Source of the DNA: Prochlorococcus sp. AG-315-B03
GTDB taxonomy: Bacteria > Cyanobacteriota > Cyanobacteriia > PCC-6307 > Cyanobiaceae
Direction of reading: 5' to 3'
Length of the DNA: 35,836 nt
Assembly: GCA_003283745.1 (NCBI GenBank)
Contig: QBWA01000009.1
Location: forward strand, 1 to 35,836
In this document: positions 21,116-32,042 of the stretch, one piece after another
How positions within the stretch are numbered: position 1 is the stretch's first letter
Layout: the number at the start of each line of letters is the position of its first letter
Notes under the pieces: generated by a model
The model's database searches: none
What the model was told of the DNA's origin: nothing
Seen by the model: only the letters and a program-made list of their open reading frames with translations
Position numbers and translations under genes: made by a program

Positions 21116-21177
21116 GCTTTTAATTTATTTAGAAGATGTTTAATCTAAAAGTTATTTTAAATTATTAGCTATATAAA

Positions 21178-22149
21178 CTAATTACTCATGTCAAGCATCC
21201 TTCTTAGTGGTTTATAAGCCATTGATCTAATTTCTTCATCCATTTTTAATTCTGGCTTCATTTCTTTCAGACAGTTATAGACTTTCTCAAGAGTATTCAT
21301 TCTCATATAGGGACATTCATTACAGCTACAACCATCTAGTCCTGGAACTTCTAGATATGTTTTTAAAGGATCTTTCAATCTCATTTGATGAATAATTCCT
21401 GGTTCGGTAAGAACTATGAACTTTTCTTTCTTACTTGATTGAGAAAAATCAAGTAACTTACTTGTTGAACCGATGAAATCAGCATGATCTAAAAGGCTTT
21501 CTTGGCATTCTGGATGTGCAAGTACTTCAGCGTTTGGATTCTTGATTTTTAGCTTTATGAGAGCTTCTTCATTAAAAGTTTCATGTACGAGACATCTTCC
21601 TGGCCACAAGGTTAATTTTCTTCCACTTTGGCTTTCAACCCATCTTCCCAGATTTCGATCTGGAGAAAATAAAATTGGTAGATCTTTTGGTAGTTGAGTT
21701 ACGAGATCTACTGCATTACTGCTAGTACATATAAGATCACTTTTCGCTTTAACTGCTGCGCTGCAATTGATATAACTAATTGCAAAATGATTTGGATGTT
21801 TGTCTAGAAAACTTTGAAATTCATCAGGGGGGCAATCATCTGCAAGTGTGCAACCTGCGTCAAGATCGGGAAGAAGTACGGTTTTATCTGGGCATAAAAT
21901 TTTTGCTGTTTCTGCCATAAAATGAACACCACAAAAAACAATTACATCCGCATTTGTTTCAGAAGCCTTTCTTGATAGTTCAAGTGAATCACCAATAAAA
22001 TCTGCAATGTCTTGTATCCCAGGCTCTTGGTAGTAATGAGCAAGAATTATGGCATTTCTTTTTTTGCGCAAGAAATCTATCTCATCGATGAGTTCTTTGC
22101 CTTTATGGGAGACTGATATATCAGTCTTGTAAGAGGAAACAGTAGTAAT
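21178..22149 (-). CDS. nadA: Quinolinate synthase; N-terminus probably upstream of the tracked TTG start at 22071
   Basis: [46 protein letters not shown]; conserved-looking coding ([29 protein letters not shown]) continues in frame upstream without ATG/GTG/TTG; ATT at 22149 is a candidate. Confidence 0.8.
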   Translation of the reverse strand: MTTVSSYKTDISVSHKGKELIDEIDFLRKKRNAIILAHYYQEPGIQDIADFIGDSLELSRKASETNADVIVFCGVHFMAETAKILCPDKTVLLPDLDAGCTLADDCPPDEFQSFLDKHPNHFAISYINCSAAVKAKSDLICTSSNAVDLVTQLPKDLPILFSPDRNLGRWVESQSGRKLTLWPGRCLVHETFNEEALIKLKIKNPNAEVLAHPECQESLLDHADFIGSTSKLLDFSQSSKKEKFIVLTEPGIIHQMRLKDPLKTYLEVPGLDGCSCNECPYMRMNTLEKVYNCLKEMKPELKMDEEIRSMAYKPLRRMLDMSN

Positions 22150-22202
22150 AAGTTCCCAAATGATCTTATTGGGGCAGTATAGAGGTTGCCTTACTACAAA
22201 AC

Positions 22203-23048
22203 CTGTCAGTTATCCGAATTGCTATTGCTGGAGATCTTCATGGGTCCTGGGGTCAGGAGGATCTTGAATTACTTAAAGAACTATCTCCTGATGGTGTTTT
22301 GTTCGTCGGAGATTTATCAGATGGAGATTTAAGGATTGCTAAGGCAATAAGTAAAATTTCTATTCCTACCGCTGTAATGCTTGGAAATCATGATAGAGGT
22401 AATGACGGATGTGGAAATGTTTTAAGAGCTCAATTGGACTTATTGGGGGAGAAAGTTTGTTCTTGGGATTTATCAAAATGGAAATTAGACAGTCTTTCTG
22501 TCGTGGGTGCTAGGCCATGTAGTGGGGGTGGAGGCTTTTTCCTGACACCAGAGGTTAAGGCGGTTTTTGGTCAGGTTGAGCTAAATGTATCCGTTAATCG
22601 CATAGTTTCTGCAGCCAAATCAGCACCAGGATCCGTGCCCCTTTTAATTCTTGCTCATTCTGGGCCAGTTGGTCTTGGATCTGAAGCTTCAAGCTTATGC
22701 GGAAGGGATTGGAAATTACCTTCTATGGATTGGGGCGATAAGGATCTTGGGTTAGCTCTAGATCAAATTAGGAAATTTAGGATTCCTGAACTAGTCGTGT
22801 TTGGCCATACTCATCATCAATTAAGAATAGGCGGTAACAGGACCAGAAAAACCTTCGCAAGGGATATTTGGGGTACTTCATACTTGAACGCGGCATGTGT
22901 CCCTAGACGAGGTATCGACTCAACGGGGCAGAATCTATGTCATTTCTCTTGGATTGAATTCACTAAAGGTTCTTTAACTCATGTTTCTCATAGATGGTTT
23001 CGTAAGGATGCCTCTATTGCATATGAAGAAATACTTTTTCCAGAATGA
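22203..23048 (+). CDS. TIGR04168-like metallophosphoesterase; 5' end uncertain
   Basis: [15 protein letters not shown]..., [16 protein letters not shown] and VFGHTHH metallophosphatase motifs; the first motif lies upstream of the tracked TTG start at 22299. Confidence 0.82.
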   Translation: MSVIRIAIAGDLHGSWGQEDLELLKELSPDGVLFVGDLSDGDLRIAKAISKISIPTAVMLGNHDRGNDGCGNVLRAQLDLLGEKVCSWDLSKWKLDSLSVVGARPCSGGGGFFLTPEVKAVFGQVELNVSVNRIVSAAKSAPGSVPLLILAHSGPVGLGSEASSLCGRDWKLPSMDWGDKDLGLALDQIRKFRIPELVVFGHTHHQLRIGGNRTRKTFARDIWGTSYLNAACVPRRGIDSTGQNLCHFSWIEFTKGSLTHVSHRWFRKDASIAYEEILFPE

Positions 23049-23083
23049 GTTGATATCATTTCTGGGATAAATGAAGTAATAAT

Positions 23084-23896
23084 TTATTTGATTTCTTTTT
23101 TTGACTCTATTTCAGGGGCCTTAAATTTTCTTTGTGCAATTAAATATGCTCCGGTTGCAGAACCTAAGAAACTTAAAATATTTCTAAATAATGGTAGAAG
23201 ATCCGTTGTCCTAGTTATAATAGGGGCAATACCAAATATTCCAAATAAGATTATCCATAAGGGAGAAAGAAGTAACAGCCATCCAATGGAGAATGCCTCT
23301 TTACCGTCTCTCGGAGATGCTGCAAAACCTGCAATTATTCCACCTAAAATAGATGTTAATAAGGTAAACAGCCACTGCTCTTTTGGTAATCCAGGGACTA
23401 CTTCACATCCCCCTCGATCTAAACAAGTTTCAACAGCTTTTATCGATGATAATATTGAACCATCTTCACCATTGTCTCTGACATAGAATTGATTGCCATA
23501 TCTAGTTTGTAATTCTACCCAGAATATCCTTGGCATAAGGGCAAAATATGCATCCCCAACGTTAAAACTAAGTAGATTTCCTCCTCTAGGATCAGCTATT
23601 ATCAAAAGACTTGTTTCATCAAGATTCCAATAATCTTTAACAGCTAAGCCAGGTGTCTTTTCGAATTGAGATAGTACTCTGATCTTCCAACCGGTTTCTT
23701 TTTCGTAAGTATTTAACGAGGTCTCTAGTTCTGATCTTTGTTCTTTACTGAGAGCTTTAGCTAGATCAATTATTGGTGTTTGTTCTTTTGGTAATAAATC
23801 CGGATTATCGTAAGCAAATGCACTTACCTCCGCACTAACAATGATCAAGAGGCCAATAATGAAAGTTATGGCTTTTCGAAAAGATCGTTTGAGCAT
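23084..23896 (-). CDS. TPM-domain / Psb32-like protein
   Basis: Signal-like N-terminus, then LLPKEQTPIIDLAKALSKEQRSELETSLNTYEKETGWKIRVL; start chosen at MLKRSF to avoid overlap with the divergent neighbour. Confidence 0.8.
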   Translation of the reverse strand: MLKRSFRKAITFIIGLLIIVSAEVSAFAYDNPDLLPKEQTPIIDLAKALSKEQRSELETSLNTYEKETGWKIRVLSQFEKTPGLAVKDYWNLDETSLLIIADPRGGNLLSFNVGDAYFALMPRIFWVELQTRYGNQFYVRDNGEDGSILSSIKAVETCLDRGGCEVVPGLPKEQWLFTLLTSILGGIIAGFAASPRDGKEAFSIGWLLLLSPLWIILFGIFGIAPIITRTTDLLPLFRNILSFLGSATGAYLIAQRKFKAPEIESKKEIK

Positions 23897-23928
23897 GCGT
23901 TTTTTTTTCTTTAAATATATTCTGTTCA

Positions 23929-25131
23929 ATGATTGATTTGACTGCGAGATGTCCAAATTGGTTGGCTGGCCGTTTAAACGATCAGGGTGGAGCAATTAGC
24001 TTTTATCAATATATGGATTTGGTTTTGAATGACCCCGATCATGGTGCCTATTCAACTGGCAGGTTGAGAATCGGGAGAGATGGAGATTTCTGTACTTCGC
24101 CTTCCTTAAGCAAGGATTTTGGACTTTTACTGTCTAAGCAAATTGTTGATTGGCTTTTACAACTTGAGAAAGTAAGTAAAAAAAATCAATTTCTTTCTTT
24201 AGTTGAGATTGGTCCTGGGGAGGGTTTTCTATCAAGAGATTTGATAAATAATATTGCTGTAATCGCCCCAGATTTGATTGCAAAAATTGAACTCGTTTTA
24301 GTTGAACTTAATGAAGGTATGAGATTACGACAAGAAAAAGTAGTTAATAGTTTAAAGGATATTAAAATTCGTTGGACTAATTTGGATGAGCTGACAAATA
24401 ATCCAGTAACAGGTGTGGTTATTGCACATGAGGTCCTTGATGCATTTCCAGTAGAGAGGTTGGTTTTTAGGCAAAATAATTTTTTCAGGCAAGGTGTGGC
24501 ATTACAAAAAGTAAATAATAGTTATTATTTAGAATTTATAGATTTAAAAACTACTATGGCTATCGATAGATTTATTGATGAGAGTAATAACTTGTTGGGA
24601 ATTGATTTTCCTCCAAAGGATATTTGTGATGGATGGACAACTGAATGGCATTGTGATTTACCCCACTGGTTCAAGGATATCTCTAATGCGTTGATTGATG
24701 GACCTCTACTTATAGTTGACTATGCAATGGAATCTAAACGTTATTATAGTAAAAGAAGGGAGGATGGAACTTTAATTTCTTATCGAGGCCAAAAGGCTAG
24801 TTCGAATATTTTAAAAGAATCTGGTTATTGTGATTTAACATCACATCTATGTTTGGAAGCAACTATTTCTTATGCAATTAGAAATAAATGGAGATTCTTA
24901 GGAGAGACAAGACAAGGACAAGCCTTATTGGCCTTGGGGCTTTCTGAATTACTTCATTCCCTTAAATTTATTCCTAATAATAATATTGTTTCTGCTTTGG
25001 ATCGAAGAGAATCATTATTAAGACTTGTCGACCCAATGGGATTAGGTGAATTTAGATGGCTAGCCTTTCAGAAATTTAATAATAACGATTTAGTGATAAA
25101 AAGTCGCTTTCTAGAAGCCCCGATTATGTAA
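23929..25131 (+). CDS. DUF185/NDUFAF7-like SAM-dependent methyltransferase
   Basis: [38 protein letters not shown] and [15 protein letters not shown] motifs. Confidence 0.88.
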   Translation: MIDLTARCPNWLAGRLNDQGGAISFYQYMDLVLNDPDHGAYSTGRLRIGRDGDFCTSPSLSKDFGLLLSKQIVDWLLQLEKVSKKNQFLSLVEIGPGEGFLSRDLINNIAVIAPDLIAKIELVLVELNEGMRLRQEKVVNSLKDIKIRWTNLDELTNNPVTGVVIAHEVLDAFPVERLVFRQNNFFRQGVALQKVNNSYYLEFIDLKTTMAIDRFIDESNNLLGIDFPPKDICDGWTTEWHCDLPHWFKDISNALIDGPLLIVDYAMESKRYYSKRREDGTLISYRGQKASSNILKESGYCDLTSHLCLEATISYAIRNKWRFLGETRQGQALLALGLSELLHSLKFIPNNNIVSALDRRESLLRLVDPMGLGEFRWLAFQKFNNNDLVIKSRFLEAPIM

Positions 25132-26230
25132 GGCTTTCTAAGCATTCTGTTATCTCTTTAGTTGTTATGTCATTAAATATATTCACATCTCCAATTTTGG
25201 TAGGTAACACAAAACATATTTTACCTTCTTTGACTTTTTTATCTCCTTGAAGAGAGCTCAATACTTTATCTAGCTTAAGTTCTGGCCATCTAGACGGTAG
25301 ACCTGCATTTTTAATTAATTGTTTTTGCCTTTTGGCCTCTGTGTCTTTCCATAAGCCTCTTCTTACTGCTAGTTCTCCTACTGCAACCATTCCCATCGCG
25401 ACAGCCTCACCATGAAGCCAAGTTCCATAGCCACAAAGGTTTTCTATTACGTGACCAAAAGTATGCCCATAGTTTAAAAATGCCCTGATACCACTTTCTT
25501 TTTCATCAAGAACTACAATTTTTGCTTTTGAGCTTGCAGATCGTTCGATAATTTCTTCTAGCAATTTCTCTTTTAGATTACATAAATCAGAAATAAGTTC
25601 ATGATTCTCTAGGAGCTCAAATAAGTCTGGATCTGATATTACGCCATATTTTATGACTTCCGCCATCCCCGCTCGGAATTCTCTAGCTGGAAGAGTATTT
25701 AAGGTTGAGGGATCTATTAAAACTAATTTAGGTTGATGAAAGGCGCCTATTAAATTTTTACCCTTCGAATGGTTTACTCCTGTTTTGCCTCCAATAGATG
25801 CGTCTACCATCGCCAATAAAGTAGTTGGGATTTGTATTACTTGAACTCCTCTCAGCCAAGTAGCGGCTGCAAAACCAGTCATGTCGCCAATCACGCCTCC
25901 TCCAAGAGCAATCATTAATGAACCTCTTTCAATCCGGGCTTCATAGGCTGCATCGTGAATTGAGTTTATTGATAATTGATTTTTCTGCTCTTCCCCAGCT
26001 TCTATTGAAAGTAATGAAGATTTATATTGATGTTGGTTAAGACTATTCAGGACTCGTTCTCCATAGCTTTCTTCAACAATTTTATTAGTAACAACAAGTA
26101 TTTTAACTCCTTTTTTGATACCAATTTTGACTAATTCATCGCCAATACAGTCGAGACAATTGCTTCCAATTACTACCTCATATGGATTATTAGCTAGTGA
26201 AACTTGAATACGTCGATTTTCTTTGTGCAC
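25124..26230 (-). CDS. aroB: 3-dehydroquinate synthase
   Basis: [53 protein letters not shown]. Confidence 0.97.
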   Translation of the reverse strand: MHKENRRIQVSLANNPYEVVIGSNCLDCIGDELVKIGIKKGVKILVVTNKIVEESYGERVLNSLNQHQYKSSLLSIEAGEEQKNQLSINSIHDAAYEARIERGSLMIALGGGVIGDMTGFAAATWLRGVQVIQIPTTLLAMVDASIGGKTGVNHSKGKNLIGAFHQPKLVLIDPSTLNTLPAREFRAGMAEVIKYGVISDPDLFELLENHELISDLCNLKEKLLEEIIERSASSKAKIVVLDEKESGIRAFLNYGHTFGHVIENLCGYGTWLHGEAVAMGMVAVGELAVRRGLWKDTEAKRQKQLIKNAGLPSRWPELKLDKVLSSLQGDKKVKEGKICFVLPTKIGDVNIFNDITTKEITECLESLT

Positions 26231-26532
26231 AATTGTATGAGGTAAAAATAATTGCCTAAATTTTCAGGCGAAATCTCTTTGATAATAAAATAAACTTAGC
26301 TAGAAGATAGGTTTAAGAACCTCTCATTAACAATACTTGTTTAGTTACAGAATGACTTTTATTACAAGTTCAAAAAATTTTCTACTTTAAATAAATCTAA
26401 TGGGTTGTGTTTAAAGGGTATTCTTTATTAAAATCACTTGGAGATGGATTTATTTTATCTGTTTGTATAGTCAGTAATGTTCTTATAAAGCATTACTTCT
26501 TGAAAATGTTCAAAAAATGAGGATTTGAATTA

Positions 26533-27678
26533 ATGATTGGGGTTGTTGGAGGCGGGCAGCTAGCAAAGCTACTTGTAACAGCAGGAAAAAAAAGAGCTGT
26601 TGATGTTGTCGTGCAAACCATTTCAAAGTCTGATCCTGCTGCAGTTGTAGCTTCAGAAGTTGTTTTATCAGATCCCACAAATGTAGAAGGTACAAAATTG
26701 TTAGCTGAAAAGTGCAGGTCTATAACTTTTGAAAATGAATGGGTTGATATCGCTAGTTTGATGACTCTTCAAAATCAAGGGGTATCATTTTTTCCTAAAA
26801 TTGAATCCATAACTCCTTTGATAAATAAAATTTCGCAGAGAGAGTTATTAAACCATCTCGATATTCCATGTCCAGAATGGATGCCTATGCCAATAAATGA
26901 ATCTTCAAGCTTTATTTTTCCTAAGGAATGGAGCTTTCCAGTAATGGCCAAAGCTGCTAGTGGGGGTTATGACGGAAAAGGAACAAAAATCATACAAAAC
27001 CTAAAACAATTAGAAGAATTGATCGCACTAAATAATGATGTAAAATGGTTTATTGAGAAATGGGTTAGTTATGAGAAAGAATTGTCAATTGTCGCGACAA
27101 GAGATGTAAACGGTATTGTCCGTAGCTTTCCCATAGCAGAAACTTCTCAATCTAATCAAGTTTGTGATTGGGTTATTGCTCCTGCTCATATAAATCATAA
27201 TGTCCAGTTAATGGCTAAGAATATTGCATCATCTTTGTTAGCTGAGTTGGATTATGTTGGTGTTTTAGCTATCGAATTTTTCTATGGCAAGGATGGATTA
27301 CTTGTAAATGAAATAGCACCTAGAACTCATAACTCAGGACATTTTTCCATAGAGGCTTGTAGTAGTAGTCAATTTGATCAACAAATATGTATCTCTTCAG
27401 GTATACCTGTTCCAATGCCTGAAATGACTGTACCTGGTGCGTTAATGGTTAATTTACTTGGGTTACCAAGTAATTATCCTGTTTCTATAGATGGCCGATT
27501 AGAGGCATTGAAAATTATTCCTGGTATTAATGTTCATTGGTATGAAAAAAAAGAGGAGAAAACAGGGAGAAAACTTGGTCATGTTACATATTTATTAGAG
27601 AAGGATGATGCTATATCTCGAAAAGTTGAAGCAACTGAAGTTTTAAAAAAAATAAGATCAATTTGGCCTAATTGTTAA
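26533..27678 (+). CDS. purK: Phosphoribosylaminoimidazole carboxylase ATPase subunit (intact copy)
   Basis: MIGVVGGGQLAKLL start, KAASGGYDGKGT and EIAPRTHNSGHFSIEA motifs. Confidence 0.96.
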   Translation: MIGVVGGGQLAKLLVTAGKKRAVDVVVQTISKSDPAAVVASEVVLSDPTNVEGTKLLAEKCRSITFENEWVDIASLMTLQNQGVSFFPKIESITPLINKISQRELLNHLDIPCPEWMPMPINESSSFIFPKEWSFPVMAKAASGGYDGKGTKIIQNLKQLEELIALNNDVKWFIEKWVSYEKELSIVATRDVNGIVRSFPIAETSQSNQVCDWVIAPAHINHNVQLMAKNIASSLLAELDYVGVLAIEFFYGKDGLLVNEIAPRTHNSGHFSIEACSSSQFDQQICISSGIPVPMPEMTVPGALMVNLLGLPSNYPVSIDGRLEALKIIPGINVHWYEKKEEKTGRKLGHVTYLLEKDDAISRKVEATEVLKKIRSIWPNC

Positions 27679-28072
27679 TCAAATTAGTTTAGATTGAAGA
27701 AAGTACTGCCTTGTTGGTAATGGCCTTTCCAAGTGCTCTGATCTGACTCTCTTTCGACTTGGGGAGTCTGTCGTGAAAGTAACGTATACCGGCTAGTTCC
27801 GGAAACGAAGCTTCACTTTGAATCCCCCCTCTGGTTTTTCCAGGTCGATGCTTCTTGGGTCATACGGCATGGCGGTACTAACCCTTAAAATTATGTTATG
27901 AATTAGTTCGTTATTGGTTAATTGAATTTCCCAGGTATTTCTACAACCTTCTTTAGTAGAGTAGATTTTTAAAGAATTCTTATTTATATTTCTGGACCAA
28001 GTATTTTATAGACTTGGGCGTAGCAATGATTATTAATGCTTATGTTCTTTTGCAAGTTTGATTCCATTATGT
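26567..28072 (+). repeat. Right copy of the ~1,506-bp direct repeat
   Basis: Matches 515-2020; diverges immediately outside both boundaries. Confidence 0.97.
27702..27879 (+). ncRNA. ssrS: 6S-like RNA (cyanobacterial 6Sa type), right copy
   Basis: Same sequence as 1650-1827, directly downstream of intact purK. Confidence 0.75.
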
Positions 28073-28180
28073 TTTCTTCTTTTATATTGTAAATTACAAG
28101 AAAATATAAACTCTTCTCCCGTCTTGATTAGAAAAATGATATGAGAAATATGCTTTACTAACTTTTAATATAAATAAAAA

Positions 28181-28384
28181 ATGAAACGCTTCTTCCTAAT
28201 CGCTTTAACTTCATGTCTTCTAATTCCTAGCAATGCTGATGAGAGAATATACGAAACAAAGAATATTTGTGCTCTTTACTATGCAACTGAAATCAATGGT
28301 ACTAAGGCGGCAACTTTACTTGGAATAAAAAACTCTGGAAGAGTTGGGTCAAGAGTGGAACAATATTGTAATTTCTTTCGATAA
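28181..28384 (+). CDS. 67-aa small predicted secreted protein
   Basis: MKRFFLIALTSCLLIPSNADE signal-like N-terminus followed by a short mature region with two Cys. Confidence 0.65.
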   Translation: MKRFFLIALTSCLLIPSNADERIYETKNICALYYATEINGTKAATLLGIKNSGRVGSRVEQYCNFFR

Positions 28385-28661
28385 ATAATGCATGAATTAC
28401 TTTTTAAAAATAATGAGATAAAAAATGAAATATAAAAGTCTGAATATCATTTTGAAAATTCTATATTAGTATTTTCTAGATTTAAAGTTGTGTTATCAAT
28501 AGTAAATTATTAATGATAGATGTTTTTTAATTTTCTCCTTATGATAATAATCTAATACCAATAACTATAGATTTTCTAAACGTTTTAGATAGATAAGAAC
28601 TTTTACTTATTACATTTAAAGACAAGTTGATTAAAATCAGTTCTAGATAATCCATGTCATA

Positions 28662-28769
28662 ATGGAACAAACTCATAACTATGCTATGAACCTCTTAGTC
28701 CCTTTGATGGGAATAGGTCCTCTTCTAGTTCTTTTTATATTAAAGGGTGATGAAAAATCTAGGAGATAA
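28662..28769 (+). CDS. 35-aa single-TM micro-protein (MEQTHNYAMNLLVPLMGIGPLLVLFILKGDEKSRR)
   Basis: Manual translation; one TM helix with a charged C-terminal tail; below the ORF-track cutoff. Confidence 0.5.
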   Translation: MEQTHNYAMNLLVPLMGIGPLLVLFILKGDEKSRR

Positions 28770-29166
28770 AAAAGATTGAATAGATCAAGAAATTGAGAAT
28801 TATTTTCAAGTGTTCAATTAGATCAAGTTAAAAGCTTTCTACTTCGTCTGTTTAATCATTATTCTTAATTAAAAAGAAATTGGGTTCATGTTATTCAAGC
28901 AATTATGGAATAGTATGTTTTATTAATTAATTTGATGAATAGATAAGCTAAGCAAAATATTTAAATTTAGACATAATCCAAATTTAAAAAGAAAAATAAA
29001 GAGTTTGTTAGTTAGAATTTTTTATGAAAATTAGAAGTTAATCTTTATATTTAAATTCCTTATTACAGTAATAAGTTTTTCTGTGTACGGGGATCCACTT
29101 TCATTATTATATTCATTGTATTGTGTTTTTTTATTAAAATATTATTATATTTATTTTTAATTCCCA

Positions 29167-29295
29167 ATGTTTGAGAATAAGACCCAACAGTTTTCAAGGT
29201 TTTATTTGAATGATAATAGGTCTAGATTTTTTGATTTTAAAGAAACAGAATTTCATGTTGAAGAAATTAAAGTTTCCACTCAAAAAGGGAAGTAA
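29167..29295 (+). CDS. 42-aa charged small ORF (MFENKTQQFSRFYLNDNRSRFFDFKETEFHVEEIKVSTQKGK)
   Basis: Manual translation; protein-like composition in an AT-rich region. Confidence 0.35.
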   Translation: MFENKTQQFSRFYLNDNRSRFFDFKETEFHVEEIKVSTQKGK

Positions 29296-29337
29296 ATCTT
29301 AGTAGATACCTTTTGTCGGAAATTTGTGGATTGCTTT

Positions 29338-29673
29338 TTAACAGAAATCTCTTAACTCTTTCCATTTGTTTAAACCATTTTCAAAATTGTCAAGTTCTCT
29401 TTTACTTGCACTCTTTAGTTCAAAGGCCTTTATGAGAGATTCGCTGGCCTCAACTCCAAGCTTTCCTGCTTTTTTTTGGTTGATGCATCCCATCCTTTTA
29501 TTACCTTCTTTTAAAGCGGATTCTGCTTTTTTTAAATATTTGGATGCTAAGGCGATTTTATTATTCCAATTAGATATGGAACTCTCAAATTCATTTATAT
29601 CTTCCGCAATGACTGGTCTTCCTTGAAAGAGTAATGTAATTACTATTAAAAATAAAACTAGTAATTTTTCCAA
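29338..29673 (-). CDS. 111-aa predicted secreted helical protein
   Basis: Signal-like N-terminus MEKLLVLFLIVITLLFQGRPVIAED, then an alpha-helical, charged mature part. Confidence 0.7.
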   Translation of the reverse strand: MEKLLVLFLIVITLLFQGRPVIAEDINEFESSISNWNNKIALASKYLKKAESALKEGNKRMGCINQKKAGKLGVEASESLIKAFELKSASKRELDNFENGLNKWKELRDFC

Positions 29674-29906
29674 TTTGAAATTTATAAAGTTATTTATTAC
29701 TCTAGATAGTTAGGCTAGAAAAAACTATTATTTTATACTCTCTATTGATGTTTACTGCTTTTTAGACTTCTGAGTTATTTGTTAAGTGGCATTTATACTT
29801 AGTGACTAATATTAATTTTTCCATCTCAAATCGATTAATAATCTTTAGGAATTTTTGATTGCATTAAAATTATGCTATTACTTGACTCAGTTTTCATTGG
29901 AGGGAA

Positions 29907-30086
29907 ATGATCAAGCCAATTCAAAGAAAAACTACTTTAAAATGGAGTTCAGATGGAGAGCTCTCTTCAGTTGATATGGCTAGAATATTAGACCTTTTAG
30001 CTGATAAAGAATTAACTCAATGTGCTTTAGCCTGTGACGCAAATAGAAAATCCTCAGAAATATTATTTCAGTTAGAAGACAGATAA
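29907..30086 (+). CDS. 59-aa small protein (MIKPIQRKTTLKWSSDGELSSVDMARILDLLADKELTQCALACDANRKSSEILFQLEDR)
   Basis: Manual translation with an upstream GGAGGG ribosome-binding-like sequence (about 29899-29904). Confidence 0.6.
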   Translation: MIKPIQRKTTLKWSSDGELSSVDMARILDLLADKELTQCALACDANRKSSEILFQLEDR

Positions 30087-30174
30087 TAAGTGGATTTACC
30101 TAAAGAAGTTTTGTTAATTTGTTATACATAATTAATTATCAAGATGTACATTTATAACCCATAGGGAAAAAAGG

Positions 30175-30318
30175 ATGAAAAATGCACAAGATAGATACTT
30201 TGAATGTTTGGAGGTTTGTATTGAAGATGAGCAAGGTATGACTTGTAGGCAGGTCTGTGCCCCAATTTTGAATGATGATCCTGCTGACCATCCTACGGTA
30301 CCTTTAATTAGTGAATAG
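30175..30318 (+). CDS. 47-aa twin-CX3C micro-protein (MKNAQDRYFECLEVCIEDEQGMTCRQVCAPILNDDPADHPTVPLISE)
   Basis: Manual translation; AGG-rich sequence immediately upstream; two CX3C motifs separated by 9 residues. Confidence 0.6.
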   Translation: MKNAQDRYFECLEVCIEDEQGMTCRQVCAPILNDDPADHPTVPLISE

Positions 30319-30594
30319 AAAATAAATAGAAGATATATTTTTTATCTATAAGTAGTTTTAATATTTTCTTTTTATTTTGTAGTTTATTAATATAAATAAT
30401 GAAATTACTATAATATAACTTCAATGATAAATTGTTTTATATACTTTATTCATGTATTATTTTCTATTAATTCTATAATCATTTTTTTGAAAACAATAAA
30501 AAAATGAAATAGATTTATTTCAATTGTTTGAATTCGGAGATACCAGTCTTACAAAAAAACAAATAACCTTATTTAGATGATATTAGTTATCTCT

Positions 30595-31032
30595 TCAATC
30601 ATTTTCATTAATTTCTAAACTTTTTTTTGTCAAGAATGAGTATGAGGCTTGGTGTTTCTCTTTCCATTCTTTATGTTCCTGGATTTGTTGCTTTAGTTTT
30701 TTTAGGCTTTCGATCTCATTAGGATATACTTTAGCTAAATACTCAGGGTTTAAATTTATATTCCCCTCATATTCATATACCATTTCTTCGAATGATTCGC
30801 AGATCCCAAGGATATCAGCCATAAAATCTTCAAATTCGTCAACATTTAATTTTTGTAGAGTCTGTCTTAATTTACTTTGACTGCTTTCTTCTGGTTCCCA
30901 TTCTTTTTTTAAAACGTGTAATAGATTGAGTTGTCCCATTTTATCTAAATAATCCCACTTCTCAGCATCATCGGCACTGTAAAAGTAGGAACCATCTCCT
31001 GATTGATAAAACTTAGCTCTTTCTTTATTCAT
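30595..31032 (-). CDS. 145-aa hypothetical protein, acidic/helical
   Basis: ORF with consistent protein composition (MNKERAKFYQSGDGSYFYSADDAEKWDYLD...). Confidence 0.7.
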   Translation of the reverse strand: MNKERAKFYQSGDGSYFYSADDAEKWDYLDKMGQLNLLHVLKKEWEPEESSQSKLRQTLQKLNVDEFEDFMADILGICESFEEMVYEYEGNINLNPEYLAKVYPNEIESLKKLKQQIQEHKEWKEKHQASYSFLTKKSLEINEND

Positions 31033-31319
31033 ATGAAATTAGGATTTTAAATATAAGAATTATGCTTGTCTATCTATAAATTAATAGACAAGAAGAGTTC
31101 ATTTTTTAAAAATGAACTTAGATATTTCCTTAGTGGTTTTCATGAATGTAAATTTATAAAATCCATATATGAGTCAATCATTTTTTGTTATTATTACTCG
31201 ATTTTTATATTGTTGCAAATTTTTATAGAATTCCTTAGTTATTCTAATCTGTATTAAGCAATTAATTTAAAGAACTAAATGTAATTATATATCGATCTAT
31301 TCTTAATATTTGAATTTTT

Positions 31320-31697
31320 TCAACTAAAGAAATCTAAAGGAAAGGGTCCAAGAGTGATTGCCATAACTGAGTCCTGATTCTTATGACAACTGATTATTAT
31401 TCCTTCGCCAAGCCCATACTCTATCCTTGCATGGATTTCACCACTATTTTGATTGGCCTTTAGGAAAATAGGTCCTTCCATTGATACTTCTGTTGAGACC
31501 TTTAATTTTTGCCATCTAAACCTTTTTTCCATTTCTCTAATTACATTAAGGCCATTTTTAAAGGACGGTGCCATTATCCCAACAGTGAACCAGTCTGCAT
31601 TTTTCATTATAACTTTTAATTCTTTTCGTATTATTTTAGAATCTATTTCATTTAGAATTGGCGCAGTTCTTAAACTATTAAGATCATCAATTTTCAT
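31320..31697 (-). CDS. DUF1824-like protein
   Basis: ADWFTVGIMAPSF... and C-terminal GEGIIISCHKN...TLGPFPLDFF resemble DUF1824 of cyanobacteria. Confidence 0.65.
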   Translation of the reverse strand: MKIDDLNSLRTAPILNEIDSKIIRKELKVIMKNADWFTVGIMAPSFKNGLNVIREMEKRFRWQKLKVSTEVSMEGPIFLKANQNSGEIHARIEYGLGEGIIISCHKNQDSVMAITLGPFPLDFFS

Positions 31698-31850
31698 TAT
31701 GAATTTTTAAAATATTTATAAGATATCAGAGCTTTTATATTTAGCTCTTTTTTCTGTAATTTAAATTGTTTTTAATCTTATTGATTTTTTACCATCTCTA
31801 TTTAATAATTATTGAACTATTTATGTTCTTTAATCAGTTTAAATGGCTTT

Positions 31851-32042
31851 TTACTTAATTGTATTAGATTCTTTAATTCTTCTAGATTCGTGCACTTTCT
31901 CTAATTCAGTATAAATTTCACGTAATTTTTTCTGAATATGCTCAAGATTTTCGACTGCACCAAGAGAGTTCATAGCTCGTATGAGACTTTCTTTTGCTTC
32001 TATTAACCCTCTACATTGAGGGCTTCCAGCTTCAGAAGACAT
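31851..32042 (-). CDS. 63-aa small helical hypothetical protein
   Basis: MSSEAGSPQCRGLIEAKESLIRAMNSLGAVENLEHIQKKLREIYTELEKVHESRR, coiled/helical composition. Confidence 0.55.
   Translation of the reverse strand: MSSEAGSPQCRGLIEAKESLIRAMNSLGAVENLEHIQKKLREIYTELEKVHESRRIKESNTIK

Noticed and set aside
23088-23486. 132-aa plus-strand ORF opposite the Psb32-like gene
   Set aside because: Shadow ORF; the opposite strand carries the recognisable TPM-domain protein
515-28072. Composite transposon or integrative element explanation for the direct repeats
   Set aside because: No transposase, integrase, tRNA target or target-site duplication visible; the repeat content is purK-6S, not an IS
28081-28100. 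Palindrome TTGTAAATTACAA near the right repeat edge
   Set aside because: Short AT-rich palindrome; spacing does not match the NtcA GTA-N8-TAC site and such matches are expected by chance here
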